NCBI GenBank assembly: GCA_937876395.1
Contig: CALEIM010000124.1
Location: 1-13,894, forward strand
From: an uncultured Wenzhouxiangella sp.
Lineage (GTDB): Bacteria; Pseudomonadota; Gammaproteobacteria; Xanthomonadales; Wenzhouxiangellaceae
Direction of reading: 5' to 3'
DNA: 13,894 nt
The notes beneath the pieces are model-generated. The model was not told where the DNA came from. It made no database searches and was given only the letters and a program-made list of their open reading frames with translations. Shown here piece after piece: positions 7,647-13,894 of the stretch. A program made the translations under genes and the position numbers. Position 1 is the first letter of the stretch. Each line of letters opens with the position of its first letter.

Positions 7647-9239
7647 ATGTCCAGAGGTCTGATTGCCATCATCTTTGCATCAAGTATTTGGGTGCTGCCG
7701 GCAGTGGCGGCCGTTGATGCGGTAACCGTCTTTCCCGATCGTGCCACCGTTACCCGAATCCTGAGCCAGACACTGGAATCCGGCCAGAGTGAGCTGATAC
7801 TCAGCGATCTCCCCGTTGGCCTGATGCGTGACAGCCTGCGCATCTCCGCCGCCGGCCCGGATGGTCTGCGACTGGGCGCCTACCGTTTCGAAATCGTGCG
7901 TGGCAGCGAGCGCGCCAGTGAGCGCGCGCGCGAGCTTGAGCAGCGCCTGCAGGAGCTTGGCGATCAGCGCAGCGCCATCGATGATGAGCTTGCGGCCCGC
8001 CAGCTTCAGCTTGCGCTGCTTCGCTCCCTGGCTGAAGGGGCAGGGCAGGGTGACGCGAAACTGGCCCTTGACGCCTGGAACAGCGCCGTGCAAACCGTCG
8101 GTCGTGGTGCCCAGGAAGTGCTCTCAGCCCAGCGCCAGCTTCAGCTTGACCAGCGCGGCCTGGATGAGGAGATCGAACGGCTCAGACAGGAGTTGGCCGA
8201 TCTTGGCCAACAGCAGCGCGACAGCCTGGCCCTGCATTTGGCCTACGCAACTCCAAGCGCCGGACACGCTGAATTCAGCATCGAATACACCCTGAGCGGA
8301 GCCGGCTGGCGGCCAGTCTACGAATGGCGCCTGAACACCGAATCCGGCGAGCTGGCGATCACCCAGTTTGCGGAAGTGCGTCAGCGCAGCGGGGAAGACT
8401 GGTCCGAGGCCGAGCTGCAGCTTTCCCTGGCGCGACCGGCGGCTGGCGGCCGACTGCCCGAACCCTCACCCTGGTGGGTGGATGTCGTCACCCCTCAGCC
8501 GAAACACGCTGCCGAGCGCGCCCGGTATTCGGTGGCCGAAGCTGATGCCGTCATGGCCTCACCGTCGGCGGCCGGTCAGGCCGATTGGCAATCCGCTGAA
8601 CTGAGCGGCAGCGAATACACCCAGGCCTACCGGGTGCCTGGCCGGGCCAGCGTTGCGGCCAACAATCAGCCGCATCGCTTCCAGCTCGACAACTACGTTA
8701 TCGACGTCGAATTGACCGCCCGCAGCGTGCCCCGCCAACAGCCGGCGGCCTGGCTTTACGCTGCCGGGACCTGGCAGGGCGATCTGGCCTTGCCACCGGG
8801 TTCGGCGACGCTGTACCAGGACAACACTCTGGTTGGCCAGGTGCAATTCCCGGGCGCGGCGCCAGGCACCGAGCTGGCGTCGAGCTTCGGGGTTGATGAT
8901 CGCATCAGCGTCGACTACGAACTGCAGCGCGATGACCGCGCCACCGAAGGACTGCTGCGTAAATCAACCATCCTCACCCGGCTGCATCGAGTTTCGGTCA
9001 GCAACGGGCATACACAGCCGATCGAGCTGACCATTTTGGACAGCATGCCGGTTTCGCGCGATGCGCGCATCGAGGTTGCGCTGAGCAGCGCGGCCACCGC
9101 ACCGGATCGGCGCGATGTTGATGACCGGCCCGGCGTGCTGGCCTGGGATCGGAAGCTGTCGGCCGGACAGGAGTTGGAGCTCAATATTGGCTACCAGTTG
9201 AGCTTCCCCGAAGATTTGCCGGGAGTGATTGGCTGGTAA
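7647..9239 (+). CDS. Secreted DUF4140/DUF4139 protein, MuiA-like
   Basis: A complete 530-residue member of COG5316, the family of Azotobacter 'mucoidy inhibitor A', with unknown biochemical function. A hydrophobic signal peptide covers about 1-22 (IAIIFASSIWVLPAVAA), with likely cleavage near AVA/A at 21-22, so the protein should act outside the inner membrane. DUF4140 follows at about 23-85 (AVTVFPDRATVTR, LSDLPVGL). A long Glu/Gln/Arg/Leu-rich coiled coil covers roughly 88-195 (ELEQRLQELGDQRSA, QRQLQLDQRGLDEEIERL). The DUF4139 beta region runs from about 205 to the end (GAGWRPVYEWRL, YRVPGR). ATG 7647 is supported by GGAGA six bases upstream. It sits 51 bases after obgE and is closed by the terminator at 9268-9297. 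It is a full-length relative of the truncated gene at 1-1128. Family is confident; function and substrate are not known. Confidence 0.88.
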   Translation: MSRGLIAIIFASSIWVLPAVAAVDAVTVFPDRATVTRILSQTLESGQSELILSDLPVGLMRDSLRISAAGPDGLRLGAYRFEIVRGSERASERARELEQRLQELGDQRSAIDDELAARQLQLALLRSLAEGAGQGDAKLALDAWNSAVQTVGRGAQEVLSAQRQLQLDQRGLDEEIERLRQELADLGQQQRDSLALHLAYATPSAGHAEFSIEYTLSGAGWRPVYEWRLNTESGELAITQFAEVRQRSGEDWSEAELQLSLARPAAGGRLPEPSPWWVDVVTPQPKHAAERARYSVAEADAVMASPSAAGQADWQSAELSGSEYTQAYRVPGRASVAANNQPHRFQLDNYVIDVELTARSVPRQQPAAWLYAAGTWQGDLALPPGSATLYQDNTLVGQVQFPGAAPGTELASSFGVDDRISVDYELQRDDRATEGLLRKSTILTRLHRVSVSNGHTQPIELTILDSMPVSRDARIEVALSSAATAPDRRDVDDRPGVLAWDRKLSAGQELELNIGYQLSFPEDLPGVIGW

Positions 9240-9267
9240 ACGTTTCGCGGAACAATCGCCGAACAAC

Positions 9268-9297
9268 AAAAAGCCGCGCTCAGGGCGCGGCTTTCTT
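9268..9297. terminator. Bidirectional intrinsic terminator between DUF4139 gene and rpsT
   Basis: AGCCGCGC (9272-9279) pairs with GCGCGGCT (9285-9292) around a five-base loop, extendable by two A-T pairs. On the plus strand the stem runs into TTTCTT; on the minus strand it runs into five T (from A 9268-9272). It therefore can end both converging transcripts, and is the stronger match for rpsT. Confidence 0.88.
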
Positions 9298-9326
9298 GCT
9301 CTGACCTGAAGGCCGTACTGGCCCGA

Positions 9327-9590
9327 TCAGCCCATCGCTCGGACGTGCTGATTAAGACGCGACTTGTGCCGGGCCGCCTTGTTGGCATGCATGATGCCTT
9401 TCGATACCGAGCGGTCGATGGCAGGTACTGCCGTTTTATAAGCCGCTTCAGCAGCGGCCCGGTCGCCCGATTCAATGGCGCGCACGACCTGCTTGATTTT
9501 GGTACGCACGTGCGAACGCTGCGAGGCGTTGCGCTGCCGATGCTTCTCGGCCTGGCGGGCACGCTTGCGGGCAGATAGGCTATTGGCCAC
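9327..9590 (-). CDS. rpsT: 30S ribosomal protein S20
   Basis: An 87-residue, Lys/Arg/Ala-rich helical protein that binds the 5' domain and helix 44 of 16S rRNA. It begins MANSLSARKRARQ and has the conserved KGIMHANKAARHKSRLN C-terminal region; length equals E. coli S20. The start codon is GTG (9588-9590), and AGGAG at 9599-9603 is eight bases upstream. E. coli rpsT also uses a non-ATG start (UUG), which there is tied to autogenous translational control, so the GTG here may reflect similar control; that link is inference. It has its own strong promoter (9637-9665) and terminator, and is divergent from murJ, matching the common rpsT / murJ-ribF-ileS neighbourhood. Confidence 0.97.
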   Translation of the reverse strand: MANSLSARKRARQAEKHRQRNASQRSHVRTKIKQVVRAIESGDRAAAEAAYKTAVPAIDRSVSKGIMHANKAARHKSRLNQHVRAMG

Positions 9591-9636
9591 GGTGCAATCT
9601 CCTGAAAAATTCGGTCACAGAAAAGTCAAGCCGGCA

Positions 9637-9665
9637 ATTATCAGGTGAACCGCCCCGGGAGTCAA
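9637..9665 (-). promoter_or_regulatory. Sigma70-type promoter of rpsT
   Basis: On the minus strand TTGACT (9660-9665, five of six) and GATAAT (9637-9642, five of six) are separated by exactly 17 bases. The -10 box is about 46 bases before the GTG start, leaving a leader of about 40 bases. Two further TTGAC copies lie just upstream (in GTCAAGTCAAAG, 9671-9682, read on the other strand). Confidence 0.75.
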
Positions 9666-9737
9666 GCGCAGTCAAGTCAAAGATAGGCCTGGAATGGTGG
9701 TTCCACTGCGGCCGGCTGATCGCGGACAATAGCCGCA

Positions 9738-11345
9738 ATGGCTCTGATTCGCTCCCTGTTCTCATTCAGTTCGATGACGCTGATATCGCGCGTGCTCGGC
9801 TTTGCGCGCGATGTGGTGTTCGCCCGCTGGTTCGGTGCCGGGCCGGCGATGGATGCCTTTGTCTTCGCCTTCCGCATTCCGAATCTGCTGCGTCGCCTGT
9901 TTGCTGAAGGCTCGTTTTCGTTCGCCTTCGTGCCGGTGCTCAATGAATACCGCGAGCGCCACAGTCACGCCGAGCTCAAGTCCCTGATCGACGCCACGAC
10001 CGGCAGTCTGATGGCGGTGCTGCTGGTGATTACCGCGCTGGGCATGCTGATCGCGCCCTGGATCGTGACCGTGTTTGCGCCCGGCTTTCTGGCCGATCCC
10101 GTGCAGTTTCAGCTCGCCGCCGATATGCTGCGGATCACCTTTCCCTACCTGCTGTTCATCGCGCTGACCGCGCTGGCCGGCGGCATACTCAACACGCTGG
10201 GTCGTTTTGCCCTGCCGGCGCTGACCCCGGCCCTGCTCAATATTTCCCTGATCGTTGCGGCCATTGCATTCAGCCCGATGTTTGCCCAGCCGATCAAGGC
10301 CCTGGCCTGGGGCGTGCTGGTTGCCGGCGCGCTGCAGCTTGCCGTACAGCTTCCGGTGCTGGCTCGCCACGAAGTTTTGCCGCGGCCACGCCTGAATTTC
10401 CGCCACCCTGGAGTGCGGCGAATCATGAAGCTGATGGTGCCGACCCTGTTCGGCTCATCGGTGGCCCAGATCAGCCTGCTGTTCGACGTTTTCTTTGCCT
10501 CGCTGCTGGCGTCCGGCTCGCTGGCCTGGCTGTACTACGGCGATCGCCTGATGGAGTTTCCGCTCGGTCTGTTTGGCGTGGCCCTGTCGGTGGTGATCCT
10601 GCCGACGCTGTCGTCGCTGCACGCGCGCAACGGCCACGAGCAGTACCGGGCCACGCTGGACTGGGCGGTCGGCCTGGGTGTGGTGATTGCCGTGCCATCG
10701 GCCGTTGGCCTGGCGGTGCTGGCCGAGCCGCTGGTTATTACTCTGTTTCAGCATGGCGCGTTCAGCGCCCACGATGCGGCGATGGCGGCCGCCGCGCTGC
10801 TCGCCTACTGCCTGGGCCTGCCCGCATTCATCGGCGTCAAGATTCTCGCTCCGGCGTATTTTGCGCGTCAGGATGTCAAAACGCCGGTCAAGATTGCCAT
10901 CATTGCGCTTGCGGTCAATATGGTCCTGAACGTGGTGTTCGTGCTGACAATTGTCTGGCATCTGGCGTCGGGCGATTTCAGCGCCGGCCTGCTGTCCACT
11001 CTGGCGGCGCATCCGGGAGCGCATGCCGGACTGGCACTGGCATCCAGCGTTTCGGGCTGGCTCAACGCTGCGCTTTTGTGGCGCGGCCTGCGTCGGCAGA
11101 ATCTGGCACCGCGGCTGCCGTGGAAGCGCGTTGGCCAGGTCGCTGCGGGCACACTGTGCATGGCCGCGCTGGTCTGGTGGTTGAGCCCGGACGTGGCCGG
11201 CTGGCTGGAGCGAAGCACGTTTGATCGCGCGCTTTTGCTGGCCGTAGCGGTGCTTGCCGGCGCTGTCGCCTATGCCGTCGTACTGTTGGCCAGCGGGCTT
11301 CGTCCCGGTCATCTGGTCCGCCCGGATGGCCCGGAAACCCGGTAG
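9738..11345 (+). CDS. murJ: Lipid II flippase MurJ (MviN)
   Basis: A 535-residue polytopic membrane protein of the MOP superfamily, slightly longer than E. coli MurJ (511). MurJ flips the peptidoglycan precursor lipid II across the inner membrane. The N terminus aligns almost without gaps with E. coli: SRVLGFARD gives Arg18 and Arg24, Asp39 sits in AMDAF, and Arg52 in NLLRRLFAEG. These charged residues line the central cavity and are important in E. coli. The YYGDRLMEFP segment supplies the cavity Arg of TM8. Many hydrophobic segments, consistent with about 14 transmembrane helices, run to the C terminus. ATG 9738 gives the family start (SSMTLISRVLG at 11-21); the Shine-Dalgarno is weak. It is divergent from rpsT and leads a murJ-ribF-ileS run with a 15-base gap to ribF. 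Confidence 0.96.
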   Translation: MALIRSLFSFSSMTLISRVLGFARDVVFARWFGAGPAMDAFVFAFRIPNLLRRLFAEGSFSFAFVPVLNEYRERHSHAELKSLIDATTGSLMAVLLVITALGMLIAPWIVTVFAPGFLADPVQFQLAADMLRITFPYLLFIALTALAGGILNTLGRFALPALTPALLNISLIVAAIAFSPMFAQPIKALAWGVLVAGALQLAVQLPVLARHEVLPRPRLNFRHPGVRRIMKLMVPTLFGSSVAQISLLFDVFFASLLASGSLAWLYYGDRLMEFPLGLFGVALSVVILPTLSSLHARNGHEQYRATLDWAVGLGVVIAVPSAVGLAVLAEPLVITLFQHGAFSAHDAAMAAAALLAYCLGLPAFIGVKILAPAYFARQDVKTPVKIAIIALAVNMVLNVVFVLTIVWHLASGDFSAGLLSTLAAHPGAHAGLALASSVSGWLNAALLWRGLRRQNLAPRLPWKRVGQVAAGTLCMAALVWWLSPDVAGWLERSTFDRALLLAVAVLAGAVAYAVVLLASGLRPGHLVRPDGPETR

Positions 11346-11360
11346 AATCGACCGCTTGCC

Positions 11361-12329
11361 ATGCGACTCCTCCGATCCCTCAATTTCGACCTCGACCTGC
11401 CCGGCGCCTGCTCGGTAGCAGTAGGCAATTTCGATGGTCTGCACCGCGGCCACCAGGCCCTGCTGGCCGCGGCCCGCGACGGCGCCGGCCGGCTGACTCC
11501 GGCGATGATGTGTTTCGAACCCTTGCCGACCAGCTATTTTCACCCCGAAACCCCGCTGCCGCGCCTGCTCAACCTGCGCGACAAGATTCGCCTGAGCCGC
11601 GACTACGGCATGGAGCTGATGTTCATGCTCCGTTTTAACGCTGAGTTTGCCCGCCTGAGCCCCGAGCGCTTTGTGCGCGAAGTGCTGGTGCAGGGCGCGC
11701 GTGCCGAGCGCGTGGTCGTTGGTGAGGACTTTCGCTTTGGGTCGCGCGCCGGCGGTAACGTGGCGATGCTCGAAAAACTGGGTCGGCGCTATGGCTTTGA
11801 AGTCGAACGCGTGGCGGCCGTCGAAGAAGATGAAGAGCGCGTGTCGTCAACGCGCATCCGCAGCGCCCTGTTTGCCGGCGATCTGGCTTTAGCCGCCGAA
11901 CTGCTGGGCCGGCCCTACACCATTTCCGGGCGGGTGCGGCGCGGGCGGGCGCTGGGCCGCAGCCTGGGATTTCCGACCGTCAACCTGCGTCCGCCCCTGC
12001 CGCCGGCGCTGACCGGGATTGTTGCCGCGCGCGTCACTGGCGGCGGCCTCAAAGCCCATCCGGGCGTGGCCAGCATCGGTCGTCGGCCCACCGTTGGCGG
12101 CACCGACTGGCTGCTGGAAGTGCACCTGTTCGATTACGATGGCGAGTTGTATGGTGAGCACCTTGAAGTCGAGTTTGTCGAGTTCATTCGCAACGAAGAG
12201 CGCTTCGATGACCTGGAAGCGATGACCCGCCAGATGGAAGACGACGCACTCAAGGCACGCCGCATGCTGCAGATCGAGACTGACGATCAGTCGCCACCCA
12301 AGAAACCACAAGCGCCAAACGAAGACTGA
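11361..12329 (+). CDS. ribF: Bifunctional riboflavin kinase/FAD synthetase RibF
   Basis: The 322 residues match the family's usual 310-320. It phosphorylates riboflavin to FMN and adenylates FMN to FAD in the cytosol. The N-terminal adenylyltransferase half shows VGNFDGLHRGH, with the nucleotide-binding HxGH at 28-31, then VVGEDFRFG and the VSSTRIR segment that closes the first domain. The C-terminal kinase half begins about residue 190 with GRVRRGRALGRSLGFPTVNL, containing the flavokinase PTxN motif, and includes GVASIGRRPTVGG and HLFDYDGELYG. An extra Pro/Lys-rich tail (SPPKKPQAPNED) ends the protein. It lies 15 bases after murJ and four bases before ileS, so translation is likely coupled in one operon. 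No clear ribosome binding site is visible before ATG 11361. Confidence 0.96.
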   Translation: MRLLRSLNFDLDLPGACSVAVGNFDGLHRGHQALLAAARDGAGRLTPAMMCFEPLPTSYFHPETPLPRLLNLRDKIRLSRDYGMELMFMLRFNAEFARLSPERFVREVLVQGARAERVVVGEDFRFGSRAGGNVAMLEKLGRRYGFEVERVAAVEEDEERVSSTRIRSALFAGDLALAAELLGRPYTISGRVRRGRALGRSLGFPTVNLRPPLPPALTGIVAARVTGGGLKAHPGVASIGRRPTVGGTDWLLEVHLFDYDGELYGEHLEVEFVEFIRNEERFDDLEAMTRQMEDDALKARRMLQIETDDQSPPKKPQAPNED

Positions 12330-12333
12330 CAAC

Positions 12334-13894
12334 GTGGACTACAAAAACACCATTAATTTACCGAATACAGCCTTTCCGATGAAGGCTGCGCTGGCTCAGC
12401 GCGAACCGGCCATGCTCAAGCAGTGGGAAACCGAAGGGCGCTACGCACGCATTCAGAAGGCGACCGCCGAACGTCCGACCTTTCTGCTCCATGACGGTCC
12501 GCCGTATGCCAACGGCGACATCCATATCGGCCATGCGGTCAACAAGGTTCTCAAGGATTTCGTGGTTCGCGCGGCGCTGCTCGACGGCTACCGTGCGCCC
12601 TACGTACCGGGCTGGGACTGCCACGGACTGCCCATTGAGCTGCAGGTGGAAAAGAAAGTCGGCAAGGTTGGCCAGAAGGTCGATGCAGCCACCTTTCGCC
12701 GGCTGTGCCGCGAATACGCGAGCAAGCAGATCGACCGGCAGTGCGAAGGCTTCAAGCGCCTCGGCGGCCTTGGCGACTGGGAGCGACGCTATGCGACCCT
12801 GGATTTCAGCTACGAGGCCGACATGCTGCGCGCGCTGGCGAAAATCGTTGAGCGCGGCCACCTCAAGCGCGGCGTCAAGCCGGTCCACTGGTGCTTTGAC
12901 TGTGGCTCGGCCCTGGCCGAGGCCGAAATCGAATACCAGGACAAGACATCCGATGCCGTCGACGTGCTGTTCACCGCCGTCGATCCGGCCGAACTCGGGC
13001 GTCCGTTCGGCCGCGATGACCTGGCCGCCGACGCCGGCATCGTCATCTGGACGACCACGCCGTGGACCTTGCCGGCCAACCAGGCCGTGTGTCTCAACGC
13101 CGACCTGGATTACGATCTGCTGCGCGGCCTGCACGATGGCGTAAAACGTGAACTGGTCGTCGCCAGCGAACTGCGCGAGGAATTTTGCCAGCGCATCGGC
13201 CTGGAGCAGATGGAAGTGCTGGCCACGGTCAAGGGTGATCGCCTGGAGCACCTGGCCCTCAATCACCCGTTCAACGGCGAGCAGGTGCCGGTGATTCTTG
13301 GCGAACACGTCACCACCGAGACCGGCACCGGCGCGGTTCACATCGCTCCGGGCCACGGGTCCGAGGACTACCTCGCCGGACAGCAGAACGGGCTCGGACT
13401 TCTCTCCCCGGTCGACGATCTCGGGAAATTCACCGCGGAGGTGGGCGTGGAATCCCTCGTCGGACAGCACGTCCTCGAATCGAACGTCCCCATCATCAAA
13501 CTGCTCGCGGCCAAGGGAGCGCTCCTCGGCAAAGAGAACTATCTCCACAGCTATCCGCATTGCTGGCGCTCGAAGACGCCCATCATTTTCCGCTCGGTGC
13601 CGCAGTTTTTCATTCGCATCGACGCCCTTCGCGAAACCGCTCTGAACGAGATCGACGAAGTGCGCTGGCTGCCCCACTGGGGACGCAACCGCATTTATGG
13701 AACGGTCGAATCGCGTCCCGACTGGTGCATTTCGCGTCAGCAATGGTGGGGACATCAGATCCCCGCGTGGTATGACGAAGACGGCCATGTCTACGTGGCG
13801 CGCGACGAGGCGGCAAACCTACGAGCGGGCATCACCGCCGTCGTCAAGCGCCTTGAGGACGCCGGATTCACTACCAGCGACAACTGGGGCGCGC
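12334..13894 (+). CDS. ileS: Isoleucyl-tRNA synthetase, 5' part (cut by window end), mosaic in its second half
   Basis: Starts with GTG four bases after ribF and is open to the window end: 520 codons of an expected 930-950. The start is set by MDYKNTINLPNTAFPM, which matches the IleRS N terminus. The Rossmann motif HIGH is at 64-67 within DGPPYANGDIHIGH, PGWDCHGLPIEL follows, and the CP1 editing domain shows WTTTPWTLPAN from 239. The KMSKS loop would be downstream. Up to about residue 342 (PGHG) it reads as gammaproteobacterial IleRS. From there codon use changes sharply and the protein (YPHCWRSKTPIIF, FFIRIDALRE, WGRNRIYGTVESRPDWCISRQ) looks like IleRS from another phylum. From residue 470 it reads QWWGHQIPAWY, the valyl-tRNA synthetase form instead of the IleRS RTWGVP. 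The gene call is firm for 12334-13357; the rest may be an assembly join. Confidence 0.9.
   Translation, partial: MDYKNTINLPNTAFPMKAALAQREPAMLKQWETEGRYARIQKATAERPTFLLHDGPPYANGDIHIGHAVNKVLKDFVVRAALLDGYRAPYVPGWDCHGLPIELQVEKKVGKVGQKVDAATFRRLCREYASKQIDRQCEGFKRLGGLGDWERRYATLDFSYEADMLRALAKIVERGHLKRGVKPVHWCFDCGSALAEAEIEYQDKTSDAVDVLFTAVDPAELGRPFGRDDLAADAGIVIWTTTPWTLPANQAVCLNADLDYDLLRGLHDGVKRELVVASELREEFCQRIGLEQMEVLATVKGDRLEHLALNHPFNGEQVPVILGEHVTTETGTGAVHIAPGHGSEDYLAGQQNGLGLLSPVDDLGKFTAEVGVESLVGQHVLESNVPIIKLLAAKGALLGKENYLHSYPHCWRSKTPIIFRSVPQFFIRIDALRETALNEIDEVRWLPHWGRNRIYGTVESRPDWCISRQQWWGHQIPAWYDEDGHVYVARDEAANLRAGITAVVKRLEDAGFTTSDNWGA
13350..13894 (+). other. Segment of foreign character inside ileS (possible chimera)
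   Basis: By hand count, Leu codons before base 13,358 in ileS are 22 CTG, 9 CTC and 4 others; after it they are 3 CTG, 10 CTC and 4 others. Gly codons go from 23 GGC and 1 GGA of 29 to 5 GGC and 8 GGA of 15. The frame is not broken. A second possible join lies at 13,720-13,740, where the DWCISRQ stretch shared by IleRS and ValRS leads into ValRS-type residues. The upstream join would lie in the equally conserved TGTGAVHIAPGHG stretch (13,321-13,359). Confidence 0.7.

Noticed and set aside
9701..9730. TTCCAC / GACAAT as a murJ promoter
   Set aside because: The -35 match is too poor to report as a feature, though a murJ promoter must lie in or near this gap.
11343..11348. TAGAAT overlapping the murJ stop as a ribF promoter
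   Set aside because: No -35 element or extended -10 at the right spacing, and only 12 bases separate it from the ATG.
10455..11543. 362-codon open frame on the minus strand within murJ and ribF
   Set aside because: Low-complexity, Gln/Arg-rich antisense shadow across two certain genes.
12358..13788. 476-codon open frame on the minus strand within ileS
   Set aside because: Antisense shadow; the plus strand encodes recognisable synthetase motifs throughout.

Overview
The window looks like chromosomal housekeeping DNA of a GC-rich gammaproteobacterium. Evidence is the gene order rplU-rpmA-obgE, the block rpsT (divergent) / murJ-ribF-ileS, and the close resemblance of UvrA, MurJ, RibF and the first part of IleS to gammaproteobacterial proteins. 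A Xanthomonadales/Chromatiales-type lineage (for example something near Wenzhouxiangella) is my guess; the sequence alone does not fix it. I see no tRNA, rRNA, CRISPR array, insertion sequence or phage gene.

Layout. 1-1902 (+): the 3' part of a DUF4139 protein gene, then a small crotonase-fold enzyme resembling delta3-delta2-enoyl-CoA isomerase. 1985-2299 (+): a small PilZ-like protein with its own possible promoter. 2310-5638 (-): a hotdog acyl-CoA thioesterase downstream of uvrA, converging on the PilZ gene. 5639-5812: divergent promoter region between uvrA and rplU. 5813-7595 (+): rplU, rpmA, a clear intrinsic terminator, then obgE. 7647-9239 (+): a second, full-length DUF4140/DUF4139 secreted protein, closed by a terminator that also serves rpsT from the other side. 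9327-9590 (-): rpsT with a GTG start and a strong sigma70-type promoter. 9738-13894 (+): murJ, ribF and ileS tightly packed, with ileS cut by the window end.

How the genes fit together: most serve translation and ribosome assembly (L21, L27, S20, ObgE, IleRS), DNA repair (UvrA), envelope building (MurJ), flavin cofactors (RibF) and acyl-CoA metabolism (isomerase, thioesterase). The two DUF4139 proteins have no assigned function.

The strongest anomaly is at the right edge. The ileS frame stays open, but near base 13,350 codon choice changes abruptly (Leu CTG to CTC, Gly GGC to GGA) and the protein changes from gammaproteobacterial IleRS to a type that reminds me of Verrucomicrobia-like IleRS. 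After base 13,740 the residues match the valyl-tRNA synthetase signature (WWGHxIPAWY) instead of the IleRS one. This is either a mosaic synthetase gene or, more probably, an assembly chimera joined at conserved synthetase motifs. I found no convincing new biological system in the rest of the window.
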